From positions 331,566 through 395,565 of the forward strand of contig NZ_RBWS01000008.1 of the NCBI RefSeq assembly GCF_003627955.1: a DNA stretch of 64,000 nucleotides. Direction: 5' to 3'. The notes below the pieces were generated by a model. The model was given only the letters and a program-made list of their open reading frames with translations, had not been told where the DNA came from and searched no databases. Below are positions 35,733 through 44,236 of the stretch, in pieces (position 1 is the stretch's first letter; each line of letters starts with the position of its first letter). The translations under genes and the position numbers were made by a program. This DNA is from Sphingobacterium puteale. GTDB lineage: Bacteria > Bacteroidota > Bacteroidia > Sphingobacteriales > Sphingobacteriaceae.

Positions 35733-37049
35733 TTATGACTCAAAGACGATGTCCAGGGCATCAAAAATATGTTTTTTTGCCGTAGCTAAATCTGCGTCAG
35801 TATGTGCAGCGGAAACAAAACCGACTTCATACCCCGAAGGACCGAAATAAACCCCTCTATTTAGTAGTTCGCGATGCATGATTTTGTATGATTCCATGGA
35901 AGCGGGATCAATCTCGCTTGCTTTCTTGATATCTTCTTGCTCAGTAAATGCAAACCAGAAAATAGAGGCAACGTGGAATAATTGTACTCGGTAGCCTTTT
36001 TCAGCGATATAATCACGCATATCCTGTACGAATGCCGCAGTTTTCGCATTTAAGTTTGTGTAGAAATCATCTTGTGCCAAAATAGTCAAGGCTGCAATAC
36101 CTGCTGCCATGGCTACAGGGTTCCCTGACAAGGTACCAGCTTGATAAACGGCACCATCAGGTGAGATACAGGCCATAAGTTCTTTGGATGCCCCATAGGC
36201 TCCCACTGGCATGCCACCGCCTATGATCTTGCCATAGGTGATAATATCTGGCTGTATTTCGTAATAAGCAGAAGCTCCTTCAAAACCGATCCGGAATCCG
36301 GTGATGACCTCATCCATGATTAGCATACTCCCATTTTCTTTTGTGATATCACGGAGGAAATGCATGTATTCTTTGGATTGCATCAATAGACCATTGTTGG
36401 CTGGAATACCTTCAATGATCACTGCAGCGATCTGATCTTTAAATTCTGTAAAAGCAGCTTTCAGTGCGTCTTTGTCATTTAACTCGATGACGATTGTTTC
36501 ATCTGCAAAAGCTTTGGGAACGCCAGCCGAAGAAGTTTCTCCGAAAGTCACCAATCCCGATCCTGCTTTTACCAAAAGCGAATCCGAATGACCATGGTAA
36601 CATCCGTCAAATTTGATGATCTTATCGCGTTTGGTATATCCTCTTGCCAAGCGGATTGCAGACATCACAGCCTCGGTTCCTGAACTGACAAAGCGGATTT
36701 TTTCTATATATTTATTTTTTTCAATAATCAATTCGGCAAGTTGATTTTCCAGAGCAGTAGGTGCACCAAAGCTCAATCCTTTACTTAATTGTGCGGCAAC
36801 GGCCTCGCGAACTTGATCGTTATTGTGTCCCAAAATCAAAGGACCCCACGAACAGCAGAAATCGATGAACTCATTGCCATCAGCATCCCAAAGATGCGCT
36901 TTGTCGCCACGTTCAATAAATAAGGGGGTACCAAATACGGATTTAAAAGCTCGAACGGGAGAGTTTACGCCGCCCGGGAAATATTGTTTTGCTTTTTCAA
37001 ATAATTCAGCAGATTTTGCTCTTGAAATATCAGGTGCTTGCATAGTCAT
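35733..37049 (-). CDS. hemL: Glutamate-1-semialdehyde 2,1-aminomutase
   Basis: Forms 5-aminolevulinate from glutamate-1-semialdehyde (C5 pathway). 438 residues, PLP-dependent class III aminotransferase fold. Signatures: FPGGVNSPVRAFKSV near 28, VSSGTEAVMSAIRLARG, FDGCYHGHSDSLLVKAGSG, LIMDEVITGFRIG, and the PLP Lys in ITYGKIIGGGMPVGAYG (~273). Last gene of the heme cluster hemA - hemCD - hemB - small ORF - hemL on the minus strand; hemA and hemL together mean a plant/bacterial-type route from glutamyl-tRNA. ATG codons at 37049 and 37043 are both possible. Confidence 0.97.
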   Translation of the reverse strand: MTMQAPDISRAKSAELFEKAKQYFPGGVNSPVRAFKSVFGTPLFIERGDKAHLWDADGNEFIDFCCSWGPLILGHNNDQVREAVAAQLSKGLSFGAPTALENQLAELIIEKNKYIEKIRFVSSGTEAVMSAIRLARGYTKRDKIIKFDGCYHGHSDSLLVKAGSGLVTFGETSSAGVPKAFADETIVIELNDKDALKAAFTEFKDQIAAVIIEGIPANNGLLMQSKEYMHFLRDITKENGSMLIMDEVITGFRIGFEGASAYYEIQPDIITYGKIIGGGMPVGAYGASKELMACISPDGAVYQAGTLSGNPVAMAAGIAALTILAQDDFYTNLNAKTAAFVQDMRDYIAEKGYRVQLFHVASIFWFAFTEQEDIKKASEIDPASMESYKIMHRELLNRGVYFGPSGYEVGFVSAAHTDADLATAKKHIFDALDIVFES

Positions 37050-37130
37050 TATATTTGAATGCGAAGTTATCTTTTTTTACGAAGATAAGTCTCATGGAAA
37101 CGTAAGGAATCAAGAATTCAGTGGTATTCT

Positions 37131-37523
37131 TTATTTAAAGGTCGGGGTGTCCTCTTTTTTTCGTAATAATATTTCTTGTTTATTGATCAATAAAGTGATC
37201 TCGTTTGTTGAGTTTATTTGAATCTCAAATGGAGTTTTGTTGTCGCTGTATTTTCCAAATAGATTGGGACTAAATAGATAACCACTAAATTTCTGTTGGT
37301 TTAATAGCACGAGGCTATCGACTTTCTGGTGTACTGAGGTATTAAGGCTTCCTGCTTTTGCGTTTATAAACGTAAAGAAAGCATCACCATTTTTATTAAA
37401 TGCTACTGATTTTAATTTTGCGTCTTCGGCGATCCATACACCTTCCAGAAGTGAGTAAATAGGATGCTCATGGGCAGCAGAACCCGACAGTAGAAAACTG
37501 CTGATAAGAATACTTTTTAACAT
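37131..37523 (-). CDS. Small secreted hypothetical protein within the heme cluster
   Basis: 130 residues. Signal-like N-terminus MLKSILISSFLLSGSAAH, then a beta-rich domain starting PIYSLLEGVWIAEDAKLKSV, which resembles the start of lipocalin-like stress domains, with FTFINAKAGSLNTS and a basic end (KQEILLRKKEDTPTFK). No confident family. It lies between hemB and hemL on the same strand, 81 bases before hemL, but a terminator after hemB (37590-37626) may uncouple it from the upstream heme genes. Confidence 0.6.
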   Translation of the reverse strand: MLKSILISSFLLSGSAAHEHPIYSLLEGVWIAEDAKLKSVAFNKNGDAFFTFINAKAGSLNTSVHQKVDSLVLLNQQKFSGYLFSPNLFGKYSDNKTPFEIQINSTNEITLLINKQEILLRKKEDTPTFK

Positions 37524-37589
37524 AATATGGATGTTTATAATAATCCGTTTGACTCTGCTGGGGTCAGATAGTTTAAAAGTAGTGGACCA

Positions 37590-37626
37590 AAAAAAGGTTC
37601 GAAAAACTTAATTTCGAACCTTTTTT
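37590..37626 (-). terminator. Terminator after hemB
   Basis: AAAAAAGGTTCGAAA and TTTCGAACCTTTTTT are perfect 15-base arms around ACTTAA, 63 bases past the hemB stop. On the minus strand the 3' arm ends in a run of T. Confidence 0.85.
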
Positions 37627-37689
37627 AATATTTACTTTTATCTTTGAGCAATTCGCTGTTTTTAGAGCGACCCCCCCGATCTTATTTGC

Positions 37690-38658
37690 CTAAATAAAGC
37701 CCTTTTCCAAGACTTCTTTTGAGTGGTACGATAAAATCGCTGTTGCGCCCGCGCGTCTGAAGCTTAATAAAGTTTCCAGGATTACACGTTCATCCAACCA
37801 GCCATTTTGAATGGCAGCTTTTAACATAGCGTATTCGCCACTGACATTGTACACCGCGATCGGGAGATCAAAATTATCAGCAAGAAGTTTCACAATATCT
37901 AAATAGGGAAGTCCCGGTTTAACCATTAGAAAATCCGCACCTTCTTGGGCATCTAGTTGTGCCTCGATAAGTGCTTCTTTTGCATTCGCAGGGTTCATCT
38001 GATACGTTTTCTTATCCCCATGTTTTGGAGCTGAGCCCAAGGCATCTCTGAAAGGGCCGTAATAGGCTGATGCATACTTCGCCGTATACGACATTAGAGA
38101 CACGTTTGTGAAACCATTATGGTCCAATAGCTGACGAATATACCCGATACGTCCGTCCATCATATCCGATGGCGCGATAATATCTGCACCCGACTGCGCG
38201 TGTGCGAGTGCCATCTTGCCCAATACTTCCAATGTTTCATCATTTAAGATCTCGCCATTCTCAACAATTCCATCATGACCATCGCTGCTGTAAGGGTCCA
38301 TTGCTACATCCGTCACAACACAAGCTTCAGGAAAATTTTTCTTGACAGCTTCAATAGCACGCAGATATAAACTGCCATCACGGTAACTCTCCGTCGCGTA
38401 TTTGTCCTTCAATGATTCTTCAATATTGGGAAATAGGTCGAATGAACGTAGGCCTAATTTGAGGCAGCTCTCCACTTCTTTCAATAAATTATTTATCGAA
38501 TAGCGGTAGATGCCCGGCATTGATTTAACCTCGGTTTTTTGATTTTGGCCATCTACAATAAAAAGTGGAAAAATCAAATTTGACGCGTCTAAACGTGTCT
38601 CTTGAATCATGTCGCGAATCACGGCAGATTTACGATTTCTTCTCGGACGTTGTAACAT
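37690..38658 (-). CDS. hemB: Porphobilinogen synthase (delta-aminolevulinic acid dehydratase)
   Basis: Condenses two 5-aminolevulinates into porphobilinogen. 322 residues. Motifs: RPRRNRKSAVIRDM at the N-terminus, VVTDVAMDPYSSDGHDGIV (metal-site region with Asp/His in place of the Cys triad, suggesting a Mg-type enzyme), SDMMDGRIGYIR, and the Schiff-base Lys segments YTAKYASAYYGPFRDA and FLMVKPGLPYLDI. The second gene downstream of hemA, 105 bases after hemCD; that gap carries an AATACT-type repeat (38730-38763). Confidence 0.96.
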   Translation of the reverse strand: MLQRPRRNRKSAVIRDMIQETRLDASNLIFPLFIVDGQNQKTEVKSMPGIYRYSINNLLKEVESCLKLGLRSFDLFPNIEESLKDKYATESYRDGSLYLRAIEAVKKNFPEACVVTDVAMDPYSSDGHDGIVENGEILNDETLEVLGKMALAHAQSGADIIAPSDMMDGRIGYIRQLLDHNGFTNVSLMSYTAKYASAYYGPFRDALGSAPKHGDKKTYQMNPANAKEALIEAQLDAQEGADFLMVKPGLPYLDIVKLLADNFDLPIAVYNVSGEYAMLKAAIQNGWLDERVILETLLSFRRAGATAILSYHSKEVLEKGFI

Positions 38659-38763
38659 TATATTTAATTTATTTATGATCCAGTAATCCAGTGTTGTTCA
38701 ATGACAAAGACTATAAAATTTTTTGCCGACTTCTCAATACTTGATACTAACTACTCAATACTA

Positions 38764-40350
38764 TTAATATTCCAATCCAAATACAGCCTCTGAAAGACCG
38801 ATCTCATCTGGAGAATATGGAAGTGTATAAGGAACATTCATCTCATCAAACTTGGCCCCGGTTGAACGACCGATGCAGATGACTTTTTGTCCCGGTTCTA
38901 AAAGATTGTCCGCAAAATAAGCCTCTACATTACTAGGACTTGTAAATACGAGTACTTCTGCATTGGACGGATCCACATCCTCCTCCAATACGGTTTCATA
39001 GACAGGGATATTAATGATTTTTGTTTCTGGGCTTAATGCTTTCTGAATCGTCTCAAGCGATTCCTTTGCACGCGGGATAAGTACTGTTCCACCATTTGCC
39101 AATTCGGCAAATTTCTTGGCGATTTCATCCATATTAATACCTTCGCTGTCACCGGAAAAATCCGCTACGCGATCGTACTTACGTAATATTTCTTCCGAAC
39201 CACGGCCGATAACGCCTATTTTGGTCTTTTTACTTAACCGCGGCTCCAGGTTGAAGAAATGCTCAATCCCGTTTTTGCTTGAAAATATAATCCAATCAAC
39301 ATGCTTTAGGATAAAAGGGTCCAGTTTATTGATGATCGGAAATATCTTGATCAGCGAACGGCCTTCGATAGTGATATTATGTTTGGCCATAGCACGGGCG
39401 AAGTAGGAATTTTCGTCTACCTCCCTGGAAATAAAGACAGATTGCGGTAACTTACGATCTTTTGCGTACTTGCTGAAAATACGCTCAGCCAATCTGGTTG
39501 GATCGGTATCTCTCAAGTATACACGGTCAGGAAAGTCTTCACTTGTATCGGCAATAGAAGCCCAAGCTTCATATTCATCACCACTTTTGCGGCAATAACA
39601 TCCGAGTGGTGCATGACATCCAGCGTCAAATTTGTTCAATACCAATCGTTCTACTGCAATGGTTTTAGCGACCTCATTGTTATTTAGTGGTTGCAATGCA
39701 GTAAAGAGTTCTTTATCGACTTCACGGATCTGAATAGCTAATACACCTTGTGCCGGAGCAGGGATAATTTCGACCGGTGGAATTTCTTCGACATGAAAGT
39801 CTGTGATATCCATTTCGATACGGCTGATACCCGCCTTTGCCAGCACAATAGCATCGTATTGCTCGTCCCGCAGCTTCTGCATTCTTGTTTGGAGGTTACC
39901 TCTTAGATCGTCGAATTCCAGGTCTGGGCGTAAAGCCGATATTTGTGCTTTTCTACGGTTGGAAGATGTTCCGACAGTTGCGTTATGTTTTAGCGATAGA
40001 CGTTTCTTGATATCTACACAATCCTTGTGGATAATCAATAATTCGGAAGGGTCCTCCCGTTCGGAAACAGCCGCAATAATCAATCCCGGCGGATTGATTG
40101 TAGGTAAATCTTTGTGTGAATGTACGGCTAAATCGATGGTCCCGTTCAAAAGTTCTTCCTCAAGTTCTTTGGTGAAAAATCCTTTACCTTCCAATTTATC
40201 CAAACGGAGATGCTGAATAATATCACCTTGAGTTTTGATGACTTTTAACTCTGCTTCTATACCAATTTCCTGTAATCGGTCTTTCACAAAATTTGCCTGC
40301 CACATTGCAAGAACACTTCCCCGGGTGCCAATGATTAGTTTTCTATTCAC
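38764..40350 (-). CDS. hemCD: Fused hydroxymethylbilane synthase / uroporphyrinogen-III synthase
   Basis: 528 residues, two enzymes in one chain. Residues 1 to ~300 are porphobilinogen deaminase: IGTRGSVLAMWQANFV, HSHKDLPTINPPGL, RRKAQISALRPDLEF, and the dipyrromethane-cofactor Cys in FDAGCHAPLGCY (~245). Residues ~308-528 are a HemD domain: VFISREVDENSYFARAMAKH, WIIFSSKNGIEHFF, VLIPRAKESLETI and VLVFTSPSNVEAYF. There is no stop codon or frameshift at the junction. The fusion makes uroporphyrinogen III from four porphobilinogens and would hand the unstable linear product straight to the cyclase. It sits between hemA and hemB. Confidence 0.95.
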   Translation of the reverse strand: MNRKLIIGTRGSVLAMWQANFVKDRLQEIGIEAELKVIKTQGDIIQHLRLDKLEGKGFFTKELEEELLNGTIDLAVHSHKDLPTINPPGLIIAAVSEREDPSELLIIHKDCVDIKKRLSLKHNATVGTSSNRRKAQISALRPDLEFDDLRGNLQTRMQKLRDEQYDAIVLAKAGISRIEMDITDFHVEEIPPVEIIPAPAQGVLAIQIREVDKELFTALQPLNNNEVAKTIAVERLVLNKFDAGCHAPLGCYCRKSGDEYEAWASIADTSEDFPDRVYLRDTDPTRLAERIFSKYAKDRKLPQSVFISREVDENSYFARAMAKHNITIEGRSLIKIFPIINKLDPFILKHVDWIIFSSKNGIEHFFNLEPRLSKKTKIGVIGRGSEEILRKYDRVADFSGDSEGINMDEIAKKFAELANGGTVLIPRAKESLETIQKALSPETKIINIPVYETVLEEDVDPSNAEVLVFTSPSNVEAYFADNLLEPGQKVICIGRSTGAKFDEMNVPYTLPYSPDEIGLSEAVFGLEY

Positions 40351-40600
40351 GTTATTTTACTTTACCTATTAAAATGTGTTTAATACAATTTATTGAAGCA
40401 AAAATAAATAAATAGGTGGAATATGTTGACACGTTACTGTCATTATCTAGGAGGAAATGATTGATAAACCGAAAATTAGAACAGCAGTAGGGGCTCCCTT
40501 GATAAAAAAATCAATTGCATTACGGTCGCCATTATTGGGGTACAAGTCAGAAAAGGATAAATGTAATTCGTCAGAAATGATTGCAGCGGTAGGATTGCAA

Positions 40601-41842
40601 TTAGTTTTTCTCAATCTCAGGCGTTTTAACCAAGATTTCTTTCGCCATAACCATCGGAACTTTGATATATTTCTTTTCCATATAGTTGATGACTTTTTCA
40701 AGAACCTCCCTCGCTTCAGGTGTCAGCGCCTGTACTTCTTGGGCAAAGACCTCGTTTAAGGCAAATGACTTGATTTCTTTGATCTTCTCAGGAACTTCAC
40801 GCATAGCAACCTCTACGCGTCTCTGTTTGATCAGTGGTAAAAATTCCTGAATATTGTCCTGTATGATTTTTTCAGCACTGTCCAGTTCATTATAACGTTC
40901 CTGGATATTTTTCTCCGCAATAGCTTGTAAGCTACTGACTTCAATGTAATGAATCGGGTTGTGTTTGATTACTTCGGCATCAATATCATTTGGAACAGCT
41001 AAATCAATGATAATTTTCTTGTCGGTTTCACCATTTAGTAGCGATTGGTACAAGGTATTATCAATGATTGATGTTGGAGCACCTGTACATGTAATCAGAA
41101 TATCAAAACCTCCTTTGTATTTGTCAATGCTAGCAAGTGGATAAGCCTCAGCATTTAACTCCTCAGCTAATGCTTTTGCGTTTTCAAGCGTGCGGTTAAA
41201 AACGACAAATTTGGCTTTTTGATTTTTTTGGAAATATTTTGCTAAGTTCTGGTTTGTTTCGCCTGATCCGACAATAAGGATTCTAGGGTTTTCAACGAGC
41301 TTTAATTCACGTAATTTGCGGTAGGCAAGAGAAACAACAGAAATCGGATTTCTGGAAATTTTTGTATAAGTATAAACTTCTTTTGCTGTTTTTACAAGAC
41401 GATCCATCATTAAACGAAGGAAATCACCTGTAAAACCAGCTTCTCTACAGCGATCATAAGCTCTACGTACCTGCGCCAAGATTTCTTTCTCGCCAACAAC
41501 AAGGCTTTCGAGCGAACAGGACATCCGAAGCAAATGATGTAAGGCATCCATTCCTTCATATTTGTTGACCTGACCCAAATAACATTGGAGTCGCTCCTGC
41601 GGAACACAGAAATTTAATTTTCCCATAAATTCCGCAATAAATTCGTTAGTCAGCTCATGAGCACCATAAAATACAAACTCTACCCGGTTACAAGTACCTA
41701 TGTAAAAGATCTCTGGAATATCCAGGCTGTGTTTTAAGCTAATGAGGCGACTTTCTAAATCCTCATTGCAGATCACTAGATTACCTAGATCTTTTAATTC
41801 GACATGTTTATGAGTAAACGCTAATACTTTAAGATTTTTCAA
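40601..41842 (-). CDS. hemA: Glutamyl-tRNA reductase
   Basis: Reduces glutamyl-tRNA(Glu) to glutamate-1-semialdehyde with NADPH, the committed step of the C5 pathway. 413 residues. YIGTCNRVEFVFYG contains the catalytic Cys (~50), GQVNKYEGMDALHHLLRM and SLVVGEKEILAQVRRAY follow, then the NADPH fold ILIVGSGETNQNLAKYF and the C-terminal dimerisation helices. First gene of the heme cluster. A consensus promoter lies ~30 bases upstream and a 28-base palindrome lies further upstream. Confidence 0.97.
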   Translation of the reverse strand: MKNLKVLAFTHKHVELKDLGNLVICNEDLESRLISLKHSLDIPEIFYIGTCNRVEFVFYGAHELTNEFIAEFMGKLNFCVPQERLQCYLGQVNKYEGMDALHHLLRMSCSLESLVVGEKEILAQVRRAYDRCREAGFTGDFLRLMMDRLVKTAKEVYTYTKISRNPISVVSLAYRKLRELKLVENPRILIVGSGETNQNLAKYFQKNQKAKFVVFNRTLENAKALAEELNAEAYPLASIDKYKGGFDILITCTGAPTSIIDNTLYQSLLNGETDKKIIIDLAVPNDIDAEVIKHNPIHYIEVSSLQAIAEKNIQERYNELDSAEKIIQDNIQEFLPLIKQRRVEVAMREVPEKIKEIKSFALNEVFAQEVQALTPEAREVLEKVINYMEKKYIKVPMVMAKEILVKTPEIEKN

Positions 41843-41873
41843 AGCTCTAATCCCTCGCTTATATTTAACGGTA

Positions 41874-41907
41874 CAAATGTAGCTTAAATGCTTTGTGCTT
41901 GTGTCAA
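41874..41907 (-). promoter_or_regulatory. hemA promoter
   Basis: On the minus strand, TTG (41905-41907) is followed 26 bases later by TACATTTG (41874-41881), the same -7 sequence and spacing as the arginine-operon promoter. Transcription would begin near 41867. Confidence 0.7.
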
Positions 41908-42009
41908 AAATCTGTCAAACGCATTAATTTAGAAAGATTTTAAATAGCTTTATTTTATTTTTAATTAGTTGGTTTTTAGTATTTTAAGTATTGTTGTAGA
42001 ATAGAGTGA

Positions 42010-42037
42010 TTTTCATCACACATCTGTGTGATGAAAA
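42010..42037 (-). promoter_or_regulatory. Perfect 28-base palindrome upstream of hemA
   Basis: TTTTCATCACACA and TGTGTGATGAAAA are perfect 13-base arms around TC. It lies 24 bases past the stop of the next upstream gene and ~100 bases before the hemA promoter. No T run follows on the minus strand, so it is either a weak terminator for the upstream gene or a regulator site. Confidence 0.5.
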
Positions 42038-42061
42038 TTCCAACCTCTTGAAGGTGTTAAA

Positions 42062-42907
42062 CTATTCATTATTGCCTGTATTTGTTTGTGCTGAGTCTAT
42101 GGTGATATCTTCCAGTTCCTCTACATAGGGGACTTCTTCATTGGTGGTTGCCTCCTTTATTTCACTGTCAGTATATTGATAATAAGTATCAAATGTTTTA
42201 GTCTCTTTATTGTAAATCAATGCATACTTGGAACTTTTGTTTTTGACAATAATTCCGTCAGCTGGGGCGGGCACCAATTTCATCTCATCCATAAAAATCT
42301 TTTGTCCCTTTTTGAAGCTATTGATCAAAGGAAGTTCACCGGAATATTCTTTCCAGAAAAGAATATCTCCTTTTGCAGATATAATCCAGATGGCACTACT
42401 TTGATAGTCATTTTTTTCCACTAAAAAAGCCATTTCTTTATTCCAATTGTCCGCATCATGACGATCAGTAAAATTACCGTAACAGAATACCGATTTTGCA
42501 CGGTCCTTTATACGGGTAAATTTATAGATAGGTTTATCACCGGAAGGTTCCAGGTAACTATTTCCCATAAAGATTTTTGTAATGCCTCTCCGGTAACGTA
42601 ATGGAATATTTTCATATTCGGGGATTGTAAAGATGGCATTGTTCCAATGGGCATAGTCATCAATGGAGCTCCAGCCATCAGCCTCTTCGAGATCTTTTGG
42701 ATCTGCATTTTCAAATCCGTCCACGGCTGTAGCACTTTCTACAGGCATAGCGTCAAGGTCTTGTCGCTGGACAACATTATAATATCCTCCACCGGCAACT
42801 GCGATCAATAACAAGACAATTCCGATAACGATATATATTCTTTTCTTTGATTTTTGTTTTGGCGCCTGTTCTGTCTCAGGTTCTTCAAATGCTCTTTTCA
42901 TGTTCAA
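42062..42907 (-). CDS. Single-pass membrane protein of unknown function
   Basis: 281 residues. A Lys/Gln-rich cytoplasmic N-terminus (EEPETEQAPKQKSKKR) and one membrane helix (IYIVIGIVLLLIAVAGGGYY, ~24-43) precede a ~230-residue soluble domain. That domain contains YRRGITKIFMGNSYLEPSGD, SVFCYGNFTDRHDADNWNKE and YQSSAIWIISAKGDILFWKE, and an acidic tail. The domain would face the periplasm. No family recognised. Stand-alone, upstream of hemA. Confidence 0.7.
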   Translation of the reverse strand: MNMKRAFEEPETEQAPKQKSKKRIYIVIGIVLLLIAVAGGGYYNVVQRQDLDAMPVESATAVDGFENADPKDLEEADGWSSIDDYAHWNNAIFTIPEYENIPLRYRRGITKIFMGNSYLEPSGDKPIYKFTRIKDRAKSVFCYGNFTDRHDADNWNKEMAFLVEKNDYQSSAIWIISAKGDILFWKEYSGELPLINSFKKGQKIFMDEMKLVPAPADGIIVKNKSSKYALIYNKETKTFDTYYQYTDSEIKEATTNEEVPYVEELEDITIDSAQTNTGNNE

Positions 42908-43153
42908 TATTTGCCTTAAATTTTAAATCAACTTTTGGGTAAAGACTCTATTTCAGATACTTTTTTTAACTCAATTTCGAAGGGGGCTATTTTGTTCAAT
43001 TTCGAATGATCTTTTGGATTATTGTTATTTGTCCGGAATGTTATACGAAAATTTCGTTTTAAAATTAGAACAAATTTCCAAAAAATGAAATACAAGTTAT
43101 ATATGTGGCGATATTCAACTTATATTCGTATCAATTTTAAAGTAATTTGAGCC

Positions 43154-43552
43154 ATGGTCATCATCAGGAAGTATTTTGCCATTGTTGGACTAATCATTTG
43201 TTTTTTGTCCAGTATGACTCCATTTTTAAAAGTTCCTATCAAGGGTAACTGGAATCTTTATCAGGTGGACGCCTATCTATTTTTTATTACCATGCTGATT
43301 CTGGGAATAACAGCATTGTTATTTTTTGTTCGTGCGGTACGCGCCTATCAATGGATGACAAGGCTGTCCGCATGTTGGTATCTAGTCAGTATTACCGCCG
43401 TATGGTTTAAAATCAACAATTATTTTGGCTGGGGGTTTGCGGACAAATTGTTGTCCAAATCACTCCACATGCGTTGGGGATGGATTGTCTATTTGATTGG
43501 TATCCTGCTATTGCTGTTGAGCACCAAGAAGATTGTGTCAACAAATGAGTGA
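43154..43552 (+). CDS. Four-helix membrane protein (DUF4293-like)
   Basis: 132 residues, four predicted membrane helices: YFAIVGLIICFLSSMTPFL, VDAYLFFITMLILGITALLF, LSACWYLVSITAVWF and WIVYLIGILLLLLS. The extracytoplasmic loop after helix 1 (KVPIKGNWNLYQV) resembles DUF4293 proteins of Bacteroidota, but I am not certain of the family. Stand-alone plus-strand gene that shares a bidirectional terminator with its convergent neighbour. Confidence 0.6.
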   Translation: MVIIRKYFAIVGLIICFLSSMTPFLKVPIKGNWNLYQVDAYLFFITMLILGITALLFFVRAVRAYQWMTRLSACWYLVSITAVWFKINNYFGWGFADKLLSKSLHMRWGWIVYLIGILLLLLSTKKIVSTNE

Positions 43553-43555
43553 AGC

Positions 43556-43592
43556 AAAAAATAAGCTAGATATTTTATCTAGCTTATTTTTT
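43556..43592. terminator. Bidirectional terminator
   Basis: AAAAAATAAGCTAGATA pairs with TATCTAGCTTATTTTTT around TTT. The last codons and stop (43584-43586) of the minus-strand gene lie within the right arm. Confidence 0.9.
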
Positions 43593-44234
43593 GTTCGGAC
43601 GATGCGGTATAAAATGCGCCTTTAGTTTATCCAGACCGAGATCCTCTTCAATTTTGTCTAACTCATAAGACCAGATTTTCTCATCCAAAATTTCATGCAG
43701 CACTTTCGGATTGGTGAGGTCCACTGGACGTACACGCTGCTCTCTATCGATTGGATTAGTCAGCTCCTGCAAACTGCTACTATGTCTAATGATCTGAAAA
43801 CGGAATGTCGGCCATTTTCCAACATTGGCGAAGTTTCCTGTATAAAATTGGATAGAATCGTGCGGCGGTATTTTATTGCTAAAAAGGCCTTTCACTTTAT
43901 TCGCCGTAGCTTCGGAAACTGATACCAATAGCTCATAACTTGTCTCATTGATAATATGTAGTTTGGCCAATCCATCTTTATGATCTCCGGAGATAGCCAG
44001 TAAAATTCCTTTTTCGATAAATCGATACGGAGTCAACGGGGCGGCATGCTGATCAAGCTCGTCATCTGCTCTGCGCATATTTCCAAAGACGAGCGTGATC
44101 TTGTCCATGGGAACAGGAATTTCAAATCCTGTTTCATCTGTTACTCCGACAATATTGTTCGCTTGCATGGAGGTGATATGTCCTTCAATTGGCTCATCCA
44201 CAAATCTGACTAAGTCGCCTATTCTAAATTTCAT
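43584..44234 (-). CDS. DUF2027-like protein without a visible Smr domain
   Basis: 216 residues. The N-terminus MKFRIGDLVRFVDEPIEGHI with TDETGFEIPVPMDKITLVFG reads like the first domain of DUF2027 proteins (a small beta-barrel also related to the MutS2 family). A second beta-rich domain follows (YRFIEKGILLAISGD, LHIINETSYELLVSVSEA). DUF2027 proteins usually run to ~340 residues with a C-terminal Smr nuclease domain; here the chain ends at HFIPHRPNKK and no Smr motif is visible. Two bases after the PLP-enzyme gene, so in the same operon. Confidence 0.6.
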   Translation of the reverse strand: MKFRIGDLVRFVDEPIEGHITSMQANNIVGVTDETGFEIPVPMDKITLVFGNMRRADDELDQHAAPLTPYRFIEKGILLAISGDHKDGLAKLHIINETSYELLVSVSEATANKVKGLFSNKIPPHDSIQFYTGNFANVGKWPTFRFQIIRHSSSLQELTNPIDREQRVRPVDLTNPKVLHEILDEKIWSYELDKIEEDLGLDKLKAHFIPHRPNKK

Positions 44235-44236
44235 GA

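Noticed and set aside
40447..40701. 84-codon minus-strand ORF overlapping the 3' end of hemA
   Set aside because: The first half is an out-of-frame reading of hemA and the rest (46 codons) is not long enough to be significant; no ribosome-binding site.
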